Shown: piece by piece, positions 1 to 11,581 of the stretch
Numbering within the stretch: the stretch's first letter is position 1
How the letters are laid out: the number at the start of each line of letters is the position of its first letter
Assembly (NCBI RefSeq): GCF_963583255.1
Contig: NC_084806.1
Location: forward strand, 13,926,317-13,990,316
Source of the DNA: Pyrus communis
Taxonomy: Eukaryota > Streptophyta > Magnoliopsida > Rosales > Rosaceae
Length of the DNA stretch: 64,000 bases
Direction of reading: 5' to 3'
Translations under genes and position numbers: made by a program
Notes under the pieces: generated by a model
Databases searched by the model: none
Told to the model about the DNA's origin: nothing
The model's input: the letters and a program-made list of their open reading frames with translations, nothing else

Positions 1-428
1 GTTACTAGAATACTATATATGGTACTAAAAATTTGATATTTTGAAGTACTAAAACAAGAATCAGGGTAACTGCAATAGCTATATGAATCGTTTTATTCTG
101 CAATAAGTGAGGATTTTTAGCGACAAACTCTTAGGGCATTTTGGAACTGAAAACCACATTTGTGATAATATGGAAAAAGGAATAAAATATGTCATTATGC
201 AACAAGATTGGCTAAAAGAATATCATACATGACGTTGATATAGATGTCAATTGAGGATCACAAGAAACATATGTCAATAAAAGCAGCAGGTAGAAGGTAG
301 ACATCCCTATTCCCTACCATTAACAATTTTTCGATAGATAAATCAACAGTTTTCAGACATATGTTTTCAGCAGATGAAGCACAAACTCAAGATGTTAAAG
401 AGTAGAAAAAGTCAAGGTCAGCATCTAC

Positions 429-1875
429 CTCAGGATCATGGCGCCATGCTTTGTATGCCATGCTCGGAGTCGACCTCTCCATCAGGCTTTGCCATTGCAT
501 CTCTCCATCTCTCCCTCCAATTAAATTCACTAGGTGCTCCAAATCAGTTTCTGTGACAACATCCTGGAGTCTCTCGGCACCCTTAGCAATGGGTCTGAGA
601 AAGTGAATAAGAACAGTTTTTCAAGGCAAGAATAAGACACGACAAAAAAAGGTAGAATTATAAGGATTGCAACATATTACTATTAAACAGATTAATTTTT
701 TGATTTCAGGTGCCTACAAAAAAATGCAGTTCTTTCTTGTTTCCCAAGTGAATTAAAGAGTAACATGAATAACTCTCCAACCCAAAAAGAAAGGAAGCAT
801 TTCTCCACAACATCCACTTTTCTTAATAATTAAATATGTTTTCAAAGGTTGGCAAAATTCCATCGTCGAACGGAAACAATCTAGGCTGTGCAGGAACTAA
901 AACTCTGATTCAAGAAGAGCGCATGTAATTGATGCCTCACCACATTCAAGACGCCAACTTTATAATAGGCAATAATTCCTATTCCAAACAGCAATGTCGC
1001 GGAAGTAAAACCAAAAAACGCATTCAAAATCCAGCGGTTGCACTAAACTCCAAGAGCTAGACTTTATCGGTAAGCCATATGTATGGCTTCTTTGGTCTCT
1101 GCTATAAATATGGAAGTCACTTAACTGTGGGTTCATCCATATTTCAGCATTCTGAAAGCGCTTAAATTTAACTCATAATCCTTTTTTTTTCGGTCAATTG
1201 ATAGATTTTATTAGATTCTAATAGATAAGCTTACATCTTCCGCAAGAATATTGAAAAGAAATTCAGGTCCTATTTAACTCATAATCTTTTCAGTCCGCCA
1301 GAAAAACATGAATTACATTTTAAAATGTTGCACATTCCAATCAAATATTAAATTCACTGACAAAAGAATCCGAAAACATCGAAATACAAACGAAAACAAA
1401 ACGTGAATTCAATCGGTGATAAACCCTAACACAATTCTAATATATATATAAAAGCAAAATTTTACTAATCGAAGCTGACACAGCTAGAAACTCACCCAAC
1501 AATGTCGGTGTCGCTCTCAGCCGTGGCAGCCGAACCCGAAGCGGCCGAGTCCCCAGCAGACGGCGTCGCTACTTTCCCTTTTCCCTTGAAATTGGACCAA
1601 ATCGTGCGGCAAAGGGAGAAAGCGGAGAGCGCCGTGAAAGCGAGCCAGAGGCGGCGAGCGCCGAACCCCGGCGGCGCGGTCCAGAGGAACCGGAACTTGC
1701 TCCGAAGGCCGAGGTACAGGAGACCGGTCCACCTGGGCCGCCATGACCAGCCGATCACCAGGCCAATCATGACGGCCAGCCATATCGGGACTGCGCAAAG
1801 CAATATGTCGACGAATGTTTCGGTTATCGAGGGTTTTACGAAGAACTCCATCAGATCGGACAACATTTCCTCCAT
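429..1875 (-). CDS. Membrane-anchored START-domain protein, N-terminal part (gene continues off the left edge)
   Basis: Two coding exons are visible, 1875-1496 and 594-429, joined by a GT-AG intron (donor GTGAGT, acceptor CTCAG) that keeps the frame; together they give 182 residues. Exon 1 has a short acidic start, then a hydrophobic segment (CAVPIWLAVMIGLVIGW, residues about 28-44), a conserved WRPRWTGLLYLGLRSKFRF stretch and a second hydrophobic stretch (LWLAFTALSAFSLC). Exon 2 reads GAERLQDVVTETDLEHLV, then MQWQSLMERSTPSMAYKAWR, the start of a START lipid-binding fold as in Arabidopsis At3g23080/At4g14500-type proteins. It stops at RHDPE before a GTAGAT donor; no later exon is seen in 1-428. 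The ATG at 1875 is preferred because it matches the family start (MEE.LSD), though an in-frame ATG at 1935 exists. Known of the family: putative lipid transfer or binding; the exact ligand is unknown. Confidence 0.85.
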
Positions 1876-2130
1876 CCTGCCTAAAACCGAGATTTTCCAA
1901 GAAAGTATTACTCTCCCGAGAAAATGGGCGCTCAAGAAAACGGAATCACATCGGCGTTCGGTTATCCAATCCCTTTCTCTATCTCTCTCTCCCCCTCTCC
2001 CTACTCTCTCTGTATCCGATTAGAATTGGGGAAAGAAGGAAGAAAAATTCTAGAGAGAGAGAGAGAGAGAGAACGGGAGTTTCAGGCGGTTGTTAGACGG
2101 TACGGTAACATGACGTGGCAAGATCAGGAC
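1876..2130 (-). promoter_or_regulatory. Pyrimidine/purine-rich leader and proximal promoter of the START-domain gene
   Basis: Upstream of the START-gene ATG (reading leftward) there is a CT-rich block at about 1972-2012 and a (GA)n run at about 2053-2073 on the plus strand, which are typical plant 5' leader sequences. I see no convincing TATA box, so the transcription start is not placed. Confidence 0.4.
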
Positions 2131-2447
2131 CGTTGATGGTGGCTGAGCTGGATGTGAGTTGTGTTTTCGTACGTGATTCTTTTGGCGTGTGGATTTTCTC
2201 GCATGTGGATTTATCGGGATGGGGACACGTGCGAAAGGGAGAGTGGGAGAGGGAGGGGGTTAAGGAGGTTGTTAGAGGATAAGAGTGCTGATTTTTATGA
2301 TGCATGCTTTTCAGTTTTCAGTTTTCAGTTTTCAGTATTGGGGAGTGTCCAGGGGGAAGATATTCTTTTGTCCCTTGAGAGATTGGGTGCTTCCAGGAAG
2401 ACGACACATCAGTGAGCCTGCCGGTTGAGTTGTAACATCTGCCGGTT

Positions 2448-2450
<3 letters not shown>

Positions 2451-2492
<42 letters not shown>

Positions 2493-2640
2493 AAACGATA
2501 TTATTTATCAGGAAATGAGTTAAGTCTCATAATGGATTAACAATAATATGTTTAAATTCGTCTTTGGGGAGAATTGAACCCACACTGACAAATGAAGAGG
2601 AATATCATTAGACTGTAATATTAGATGGCTCGTGCAATCT
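2451..2640 (-). mobile_element. tRNA-derived SINE, minus orientation, with long poly(A) tail
   Basis: On the minus strand this reads an A-box-like start, a B box GGGTTCAATTCTCC (2581-2568), a body containing CGAATTTAAACATATTATTG, and a poly(A) tail seen as about 38 T at 2451-2488. It aligns by eye over nearly its whole length with the copy at 55873-56033. No clear target-site duplication was found. A 22-bp-spaced repeat of CTGCCGGTTGAGTT (about 2418-2452) abuts the tail. Confidence 0.6.
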
Positions 2641-3350
2641 GTTTCTAGTTTGTTTTTTATTAGCACCTCATATATTGTTGATTATACTCTTAAAAAATAT
2701 AAAATAATTATTTAGATCACTTGTAAAAGAGATGTCAAATTTTAAACATAAAATTTATATTTAACAAGCTATGTGGCATTTTGACATATATTAAAATTTT
2801 GCTCCTTATCCAAAATGTCAAATTAAATTATTATTTTTTATATTTTAAATTATATATATATTTTTGCTGTTTTTTTTTTTTTTCCAAAGCATCATCTATA
2901 TGTAATCCTAACATATCTCTAATTAAAAAAAAAAAAAAAAATCTCACACATTGTGTGCCCACATGCTAGTATTAATTAACAAAAAAATATTAATACAAAT
3001 AATCCAACAAAGCATTATAGGATGTTTACAAAGCACTGTGCGATGTCCATTTACAAAGCAATTCGTTGATTAATAAAAACGTAGGAGAAGACAAATTGCA
3101 TCAGTCACACAATCAACAATTAATTATAATAAACATTTAAGCCAATAAAAAGAATTTCATAATTAATAAAAATTTATTTGAAGCTACTATCAAATTTTGA
3201 CAACAACACTCTATGCTACTATTCTATGTCATGCGATATAGCAATCGGCATTTCGGTTAGAAAACAATGCTGCTAGTTTTTTTTACTATTATCACTGATA
3301 TAGACATTTTGACATCTTCCTTAGAGATAATCTTACAGTCCATAAGAGTT

Positions 3351-3407
<57 letters not shown>

Positions 3408-4224
3408 GATATACTTCAAAATTTACGGTGAGACATTCTCTTCTATCCCCATTATAATTGAACAATTTCAAGCCTTGTATATAGTGTTTTCATGACTGAA
3501 CTTAACACGTTTGAAAATCTTATTAATCAAATCATTTGAGAGAAAAATCACATTTGATTTCAATATGCTTGATTCTTTTTTGAACGGATCAAGACACAGA
3601 TTATGCGATACACTCATAGAGTAGGGTAATTCAGAAATAAGAAAAGCTGGGTTTTGCAAGATGTACCTAAATTAACAATGGCAATCATTTTCTTCCTTGA
3701 AATGATGGTGATTTCCTCGTGAAATTGATTTTACACATTTATATAGTAGACAAGATATTACATTGAACTGAACTCCAATTATTATATATTTAGTTTGAGA
3801 TTCTGGGGGAAAGAAAACTAGCGTATGAGACGAACACGCAATTTTTTTTCAAAAGCAAACATAGAGTTTGATGTGCGATGGAAAGTATGGGGTGTAAGGA
3901 TAGTATTGCAAAATAGGTAGGTGTATTAAGATAAATTGTATTTTAAAAAGTAAATGTGGGATGTATTCAGTAAGTGGCCTATAGTCAATAATATGTGCGG
4001 TGTGAATAAAATAATCATTTTAGTTTTGGGAACTTTCATGAAAAGGGGGTTAAGTTTATTTTAACCGAAAACCATGCTATCACTTAATTTAATAAAAAAA
4101 ATTAAATATTAATGAACAATCCTTAAATTTTAATAAAAATGACAAAAGAACTTAAATTTTAATGAAAATGACACAATTTTAATATTTAAAAAAAAAAAGA
4201 CTGACATGCGGGACCCATGAGTCC
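2641..4224. other. AT-rich intergenic DNA, no gene seen
   Basis: No coding region with family resemblance. The stretch holds poly(T)/poly(A) runs near 2868-2940 and an (AT)n-(T)17 microsatellite at 3353-3407. Confidence 0.5.
3353..3407. repeat. (TA)19 microsatellite followed by (T)17
   Basis: Uninterrupted TA dinucleotides from 3353 to about 3390 run directly into a T homopolymer to 3407. A variable-length locus is likely. Confidence 0.9.
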
Positions 4225-4620
4225 ATCACAGACATTGTTTATGAAACTGAACGGTACTACACTATTTATTGGTCTAGTTTCATAAATGGTGTCCAGTTCT
4301 TAGTCCGCTTTCATAAATAGTGTCTAGTTATTGGGTTTAGATTCATAAATAGTTTGTAGTAATTGGTTATAGTTTCATAAATAGTGTCTATTTCTTGATT
4401 TGGATTCACAAATAGTGCCTAGTTATTGGCCCACTTTCATAAATAGTGTTTAGTTCTTGGTCATGTTTCATAAATAATGTCTACTTCTTAATCCAATTTC
4501 ATAAATAGTGTATAGTCCAGTTTCATAAATAGTTTCCACCTATTGGTTTAGTTTTAGAAATAATACCTAATTATTGGTTTCGTTTCATAAATAGTGTCTA
4601 AATTCTTGGTTATGTTTCGT
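4225..4620. repeat. Degenerate tandem array, about 12 copies of a 32-33 bp unit
   Basis: The unit is close to 'TTTCATAAATAGTGTCTAG' followed by 'TTATTGGTTTAG'. Copies differ by substitutions and 1-3 bp indels, and one copy near 4500 is shortened. No open frame runs through it. It ends about 100 bp left of a Cassandra LTR. Confidence 0.8.
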
Positions 4621-4722
4621 AAGGTTTGAAACTTGACCTTTTTTGGTCCTGTAAAAGTACCCATTGCGTCGAAAACGATGAACCCAGAAGTGATCCTCTA
4701 GGTCAAAACTTTGAGGAGATTA

Positions 4723-5016
4723 TGTAACATCCCACATCGCCCAGGGGAGTGGATCATGTAAGCCTTATATGTATATTCTCATCTCTACCTAGCAAAAGGC
4801 CTTTTGGGAGCTCAATGGCTTCTGGTTTCGTAGAAACTCCGAAGTTAAGCGAGTTTGCGCGAGAGCATTCCCAAGATGGGTGATCCACTGGGAAGTTCTC
4901 GTGTAAGTTCCCAGAAACAAAACCGTGAGGGCCTGGTCGGGGCCCAAAGCGGATAATATTGTGTTACGGTGGTGTCGAGCCCGGGATGTGGTGGGGGCCC
5001 GGGCCGGGATGTGACA
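4723..5016 (+). mobile_element. Cassandra solo LTR (5S rRNA-carrying TRIM)
   Basis: This 294-bp block starts TGTAACATCCCACATCGCC and ends GGGCCGGGATGTGACA, with TG...CA termini. Positions about 4835-4903 match plant 5S rRNA: AACTCCGAAGTTAAGCG, then GCGAGAGCATTCCCAAGATG, then GGGTGATCCACTGGGAAGTT, i.e. the internal pol III control region. That composition is the hallmark of Cassandra LTRs (established knowledge). No second LTR or internal domain is adjacent, so it is a solo LTR. Flanks (GATTA left, ATCAT right) do not match, so the target duplication is lost or the copy recombined. Confidence 0.88.
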
Positions 5017-5168
5017 ATCATGTTCTCAGTAATTATATTTAAAAAGTTGTTTTCAATTGCCAAATTCAAATTCCCTCACATTTTTAACATACCTACAACA
5101 ATAAATGTAGTTCTCCATCCAATTTCTTGAGTTTAGGTGTCATCTTGGAGAAATTTTTCCTTGTGCCT

Positions 5169-5301
5169 GTAACACAAGTGGTACACCACGTGTTATTATG
5201 TAAGTGGTGGAAATTTTATTTTTTTATGTTATTAACTTTTTAAAACAAGAATCTCACAACTTGTACAGAGACACGTGGTGTACCACCCCATGTTCCTGAC
5301 A
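5169..5301. mobile_element. Small MITE with terminal inverted repeats
   Basis: TGTAACACAAGTGGTACACC plus ACGTGT at the left end is mirrored at the right by ACACGTGGTGTACCACCCCA. The arms are about 28 bp around an AT-rich centre. Superfamily not determined. Confidence 0.65.
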
Positions 5302-5559
5302 TATTGAAAAATCTTTCATCATCTTGACTACTACTGGGGAACAACACACCAAAATAAAACTAGATTTTAATCCCTAAATAAGATGAAGTTTAGAAAAATG
5401 TCTTATACAAGATTAAAAATTGATTTTAGTCCCTAGACTCTATTTAATACCAGCATATGTATTCAATGTCTCTTTTTTTATTTATAATTTTATGAAAATA
5501 TTATAAATTTTAATTCTTGTTATGGTAAGCATCTTATATAAGAAAATATTTTCATATAG

Positions 5560-6200
5560 ATTTTTTGGTACACTTATGTTTTTGCATATTTTCTTATCTG
5601 CCACTAATTCATTACAATATATTTAGGTACGAATATTTCGGTACACTAGATTAATATAATATGTTTAGGTACGGACATTTCTGTCATATCTGGGCTCGAG
5701 GGGGACCACTTCCTGAGCCTGACTCCACCGTAGCACGATATTGTCCGCTTTGGGCCCCAATCACGCCCTTACGGTTTTGTTTTTGGGAACTCACACGAGA
5801 ACTTCCCGATGGATCACCCATCGTGGGAATGCTCTTGCGCGTTACTCGCTTAACTTCGGAGTTCCGATGGAACCCGAAGCCTGAGCTCCCAAAAGGCCTC
5901 GTGCTAGGTAGGGATGAGAATATACATTTAAGGATCACTCTCCTAGGTGATGTGGGATCTCACAATTTCGGTACACTAGTTTAGTATATGCTAAAAAAAA
6001 TAATTTTTTTTTATATTGTATTTAGGTACCAACACTTCAGTACACTAGTTTAGTATCATATAGTTAGGTACGGAATTTTCGGTACACTTATGTTTTTACA
6101 TATTTTTTCTTATTCACTACAATATATTTAGATACGGACATTTCGGTACACTAACTTAGTAAAATATATTATGATACGGACGTTTAGGTACACTAATTAG
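5560..6200. repeat. Degenerate tandem array of a 'GGTACGGACATTTCGGTACAC' unit
   Basis: Repeated phrases close to TTTAGGTACGGACATTTCGG followed by TACACTAGTTTAGTAT occur around 5625, 5660, 6020, 6065, 6125 and 6170 with AT-rich spacers. A Cassandra LTR (5682-5964) interrupts one unit. No coding potential seen. Confidence 0.65.
5682..5964 (-). mobile_element. Cassandra solo LTR with intact target-site duplication
   Basis: Reverse-oriented copy of the 4723 element: 5' end (minus strand) TGTGAGATCCCACATCACC, 3' end ...CCAGATATGACA. The 5S-like core lies at about 5795-5865. It is flanked by a perfect 5-bp direct repeat ATTTC (5677-5681 and 5965-5969). Removing the element and one ATTTC restores a normal unit (GGACATTTCGGTACACTAG) of the surrounding tandem array, which confirms both ends. 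Confidence 0.93.
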
Positions 6201-8549
6201 AGAAAGTTAAATAAAATTAATGAATTAAAATGTGTATAATAATAAATTTAAAATTTAATGTAATAACATTAAATAAGTTATCTATTAAATATAAAAACAA
6301 AAATATAATAGGAATTTGAATTAAGTACATATTAAGGGACTAAAATCAATATTCAATCTAACACCAGATTTTTATTAAATTTTAATCTTCTTAAATGATT
6401 AAAGTTCAAAAACCCCAAAATAAAATTGAGGTATGTAATTCAATTTGAAGTCTTTTTCTTATTCTCTAAAATAAAGTTAGTAAATGATTTTTTATTAAAA
6501 TATAAGGATTTGAAACTCTTTTCATTAATTTTTCCTTTAGTTTTTTATTTTGGTGTCAGCGCTATGAAATAAAGATTTGTCATGTGTTCAACTCCTATTT
6601 AATAGATAATTGACATATGGGTAAACTGGTTACAAGATAAAATTCTCGTTATCTCCTTCTATGTTATCATATTTTATTCAATGCTTGGACAAACATAATT
6701 ATGCATGGGAGAAAAAGGGTGTGAGAATTATTTCCTTATGTTTTTAATTCAATTTAAAAATGGAATTACATTTTCCATTGACATCTCATAATTAGAAAGT
6801 GTATTCAATTCAAAAAATAAAGGAATTTAAAAGAGAGATAAATCCATGAGGTTCAATGGAGTTTTATAGACTAAATGTGAATTTTTTGTGAAATCATTTG
6901 AAATATTAGGGTGAGAGGCCTGATTTCCTGAATCTTTTTTGTGAAATCATTTGAAATCTTAGGGTGAGATGCCTGATTTCCTAAAGCCAAAAAAATGCTA
7001 TAAAATCTCTCATAATCCATTAAAATCTTTCATCTTTTGAAATACTTTAAAATCAAATTCTAATAGACTAAATATGAAGTTTTATGAACTATTTTAAAAT
7101 ACGAAACGAGTACAGCCGGATTTCTATGGAGTTTTTTTTATAAACTCTTTTAAAATCTTTATTTGAAATATCCATGGACTTATATGGACAGTGTACTTAT
7201 AAGTGACAAGGACTCACTAACTGTAATACAAAGGACAATTCAATGCTTTAGATGAACACCCAAATGGAAAGGCACACTAGAAGAACGTCGTGACTAAAAT
7301 TAATTAGAACATAATAAGTAGATAGATACTAACTACTTTCTTATTTTTCTTTCGCTAAATTGATTGTAATATTATGGTTAGAGATTCAATATTAAGGATA
7401 CATTTCAGAATCATTATGGTGGTCATTAAGTGCCTTAATTCGACAAATGAGATTTTGATCTCATCGAGTTTTTACATAAATTAAGTCCACAGAAATGTGG
7501 ACATCAAATTAAGCAATTCAGCCCAAATTATTTCGAGAGAACTAGAGCATTGGTCTTTAAATTATTATTATTTTTTTTTTTGGAAACTAGCATTGGTCTT
7601 TACATCGATCTAATTGGATATCTTTGACTTTGATCCCTATATTAAATTTTTGTGAGTCTTGATCTATGAACTCGTCACAATGTAAACCAAATGATCATTT
7701 TTAAAAACATTGTTAAACTTACGTCTAAAGTAGAGGATTTTAAGGAGTTAATAAGGAATGCAAGTTGTAATGAAATAAACGAAATAATCAAAAGGATCAT
7801 AACTCTATACTGTGACAAATTCATCGACTAATAACTTAAAATTTTTTAATTCAGGAATCCATTAACTTTTTCAGTTATATATGGTCACTAGAATTTTGAG
7901 GCTTTATGTGCGAAACGGGGCATGAGCTGTTTTTGTTGAATAAGAGCCAAGAGTGGCAATTAATCAAATATAACAAGTGCAGTTGTGATTGAGTCATGGA
8001 ACAATACAGTTTTGGGCCTTTTGGCATCATCAACAATAGTGTCAACACCCAACATTAATTAAGCAAGAAGTTAAATCAACTTGTTCAATTAAAACATTAC
8101 TCTCGCTCATCAGAAGCATGCATGCACCAAAAGTTTCAACCGAATTCATGTCGATAACGATAAGGCGCACTTTAAAAGTCCTAATAAACAAAAGTTTCAA
8201 CTAAATTCATGTCGATATCAATAAGGGGCACCTTAAAACATTAATCTCGCTCATCAGAAGCATGCATGCAACTCAGAACCAATTTGATCTTCTTTTCCTT
8301 TTTCTTTTTAGTTCGTAGTTTCAATTTCTGTATTCGAGATTGAAAAAAGTATACAATCTACACTAAGCAACTTAGAAAATTAATTAGGACCTTAAAGTTT
8401 CGCAATTATTGGTTGGTAACAAGTCATCTATTTCCTTACCATCAATGAAATATAAAATCTAATATGCACGTGAAACATGTGTCATATATTCATGGTTATG
8501 TGATACTCACATCATATAGCATATGTGAGACCTACTTACATATACAGAT
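6201..8549. other. AT-rich intergenic DNA with local duplications, no gene seen
   Basis: No credible coding region. It includes a two-copy 53-bp direct repeat (starts 6887 and 6940; core GTGAAATCATTTGAAAT then AGGGTGAGAGGCCTGATTTC). Around 8092-8275 a block pattern A-B-B'-A' appears, where A is CTCGCTCATCAGAAGCATGC and B is AAAAGTTTCAACCGAATTCA plus the following 30 bp. Confidence 0.5.
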
Positions 8550-9739
8550 TGTTTGGGTTAATATTTAGACTTTGGACTCAAAGGAGAGAAAGCCCAAAAG
8601 AACTAAAGAGAGGAGACTTGCCTGAGACCCAACACCAAGCCCATCCATTTATCTCAAAGACAATATGATGGGCCCTCATTAATGCAAAGGTTAGGTACTT
8701 ACAAGGGAAGTGACAACCGATGGAAATCAACCTACTCTGAGCCCAAAAACACTTTCTGAATGGCAGAACACGTAAAAAAGATGATGACTCACTGAAGTGT
8801 TTTCGGACAAAGCTTGCAACAGCCAAGATCATTGCCTATAAAAAGGAAAACAGGGCCCAAAGACAAGGATACTCAACGAATCAAACAAACAAACATACAA
8901 ACTCTGCTCTCAAGCCAGATTTGCATCCAAAGCTGTAATCAGCCCATACCTCAATCATTTTCAGGATAACTCCCTACAAAAGCCATCTTTTGTCTAATTT
9001 AAAGCTTTGTTATCACCCTTAGTGGCGTAGTATTGATTCTCATTCTCTCGTGTAAACTTGATTGCCATTTATCCATTTCAAACACACAACCCTTTGTAAT
9101 CACAAAGAAAAGAGACTACAAGACATTCAACCTTGCCCAACAAGATGAAATCTTGCATGACTCTCTTTGTTTCGTCTTTCCATTAGTAGATCTGGTATTA
9201 TGATGTATTGTCCAATATATATTCAATTTATTTCCAATCTTTTGGTGATCAGAAGCTCCATTAGTCCTCAGATCTGGTTCATTTAGTGGTTTTACTATCA
9301 TAAAAGATAAACGGGAATTAGACCGATGGCTTAAGCCAGATTTGGGTTTTCACCCTTTAAAGCATACAAGATAATAAACTAAAAGTCCTTGGTCTCAAGG
9401 CCTAGAAAAGAACTTAATGTAGACTTAACCCATCTACGACAATCCTTTGATAACAAGAAGTCAGATTAACTTGGGGTGCAAGTAATTGACTTAAAATGCA
9501 CTTGTTCGACATCTGCCATACTTAGATGGTAGTGGTATGCCTAAGCACTTAGTTAGTTTTGATTATGAGCCTCAAGGCCTACACCTAAGGCCCCATAAAG
9601 GCACCTTTCAGAACTAACTTTGTTTTTCCCTTGCAGCCTATCAGCAAGAAGGAGCCCGACAACCAACCAAAGTGCCAACTTCTCGAGAAGCTGTGTGCTC
9701 GAGCCAAGGACTTTTCCCAGTGAAATTCCCACTCGAACA
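8550..9739 (+). repeat. 5' LTR of the Tat-like element
   Basis: Begins TGTTTGGGTTAATATTTAGA and ends CCCACTCGAACA. It matches 18321-19503 throughout. Just downstream, TTTGGCACGCCTGGTGGGAT (9744-9763) is a plausible primer-binding region; I cannot assign the primer tRNA. Confidence 0.92.
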
Positions 9740-9826
9740 TAGTTTTGGCACGCCTGGTGGGATCACATTAGTCTTGTATGCCAAGAAGAAAATAAGGAAA
9801 AAACCTTCAGGTGGAACACGGAGTAC

Positions 9827-11581
9827 ATGCTACCCCAAGCTCTACCAAAATCAAACATGGCAGATCGCCTAGAGAACGTTCCCTCCTTACAAAGACCAGC
9901 TGTTTTGAGAAGCCCGACCTCATTTGAGAAGTCGGGGGAAATAGTAACCAGTGAAGACTTACAAGCCACCATGGTGCAAGTATTAAGAACTATGGAGAAA
10001 ATCTCTTTGGAAACCAGGGGAGAAGTCGGCAGACTTTATTCCTTAACGGGGAGTTTGCAAAAAAGGCTAGATCTGGAGTATTCTACTCCAAAAAATGGCT
10101 ATGTGAAAGGAGCAAGCCCTGAGGAAGAACCAAATATTCCATTCTTTCCTTTGCTTGAGGAGAATAATGGTAAAAATAAAAACAAGGAAAGATCCAGAGC
10201 TAGTGTACCAGTATTGGAGGAAATACTAAAAGCGGAGTTACCCGACCCCTTACTATTCCCACTTAATTGTAGGGGCAAAGCAAGCCAGAAAGAGTGAAGT
10301 ATGGGATGCCCCAGTTGATTGAGAAATCCAATGGGAAAGGCGAGCCTACCAAGGCAAACAAGCTTCTTCCTTATAGGCCCCCACCATTGGCCAGTAAGGG
10401 AGGGGATACCAAGTCGAGGAAGCCCGAACCAAGAAAAAAGACTTTCTCGGGCAATGAGTTAGCCAAATTGAGGAGGATGGGAACTTCCTCATACTCTTTC
10501 TGATAATACAGCTCACCAACATCTCAGGGATGAGTTAGCCAAATTGAGGAGGATGGGGGCCCGGAATGCACAGCCATAAGCTCGCTCGCTGTTTAGGATC
10601 ACTTATCAAGAGCCTTATCCTGATCACATTGACGAGCAGAACCCTTTTCTAGTCAACTTCAAAATGCCCACATTCCAAACATTCAGTGGAGAAAATGGCA
10701 ATGTGTTTTCCAGAGATCACATTTTCAAGTTCTTTAATCACTGTGTAGCATTTGAAGACAATCCCAACTACAAGTTAATATTGTTTGGGAACTCCTTGGT
10801 AAGCTTAACATCTCGGTGGCATTCTTTGTTAGCCCCTAATTCCATTGCCAACTGGGGGTAAATGGAGATGGCTTTCCATGAGCAGTTTTACAGGGTCGAG
10901 CTTGAAATGTTTATCAATGACCTTGTAGAGGTGAAGCAGTATGAGCATAAGTCTACAAAAGACTTCATGATAAGGTTCAAGAGAACGAGGATGAGGTGCC
11001 AGTTCCCTATAAGTCATGCATAGCTCATATCCATAGCTCAGAAGGCTTTGAGATTGCCTCTAAGGAAGAAGTTTTATGACGTACATTTCAATAAGCTGCA
11101 GGAGTTAGTAATTAAGGCCAACAAGTATGAGAAGCTACTACTAGAAGAGTAGCAAGTAAAACACTCATCTAAGGTGTCTTCCTTCTACAAAAGCAAAGCT
11201 ACCATTCACCAAGTAGAGTTTGAAGGAGAGCCAAAAGAGAATAATGGCCATGAAAGAGAGAGAATGGACGTGTACACATCGGAGATGACTACCCCCTTCA
11301 AACCATTGACTGTAAAGGGGTTAGTACAGCCAGTTAAGGACCAAAAAGTGGTCACGAACGATGGAGAATTTTTCCCTTTGAAACCACCCAAGTACCAAAG
11401 TTATTCCTTTAACTTAACCAAGGTCGCGGAGATCTATGAAGAGCTGGTTCGGGCAAGAGTGATGATGCCCAACAGTACCCAAAAGCTACCCAAACCCGAA
11501 GAGCTAAAAGGAAAGAAATATTGCAAGTTGCATTACTGTTTCAATCACTCTATAACCAATTGCGTCCAGTTCAGGGACTAG
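9827..11581 (+). pseudogene. gag region of the Tat-like element (broken)
   Basis: Pieces of a gag polyprotein are spread over several frames. 9827-10297 reads an N-terminal segment with ATMVQVLRTMEKISLETRGE. 10664-10861 continues as KMPTFQTFSGENGNVFSRDH and ALLAPNSIANWG-like capsid sequence (literally SLLAPNSIANWG), and after a stop 10861-11150 reads AFHEQFYRVE and KSTKDFMIRFKRTR, the usual gag capsid end. 11174-11581 ends with YCKLHYCFNHSITNCVQFRD, a zinc-knuckle-like tail of this lineage. Stops (for example at 10859-10861 and near 11021) and frame changes show decay. The role would be virus-like particle formation; no intact product is possible. Confidence 0.75.

Noticed and set aside
1502..2023. 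Plus-strand open frame of 173 codons
   Set aside because: It is antisense to the conserved START-gene exon and shows no family resemblance.
2568..2581. tRNA gene suggested by a B box
   Set aside because: No acceptor or anticodon stem can be built; poly(A) tail and related copies indicate a SINE.
4225..4620. Evenly spaced repeats resembling a CRISPR array
   Set aside because: Unit and 'spacer' are both repeated and diverged, the context is plant nuclear DNA, and no cas genes exist. It is a degenerate minisatellite.
4835..4903. A true 5S rRNA gene
   Set aside because: Only about 70 nt of 5S-like sequence lies inside a block with LTR ends, repeated in two other LTRs with target duplications; it belongs to Cassandra.
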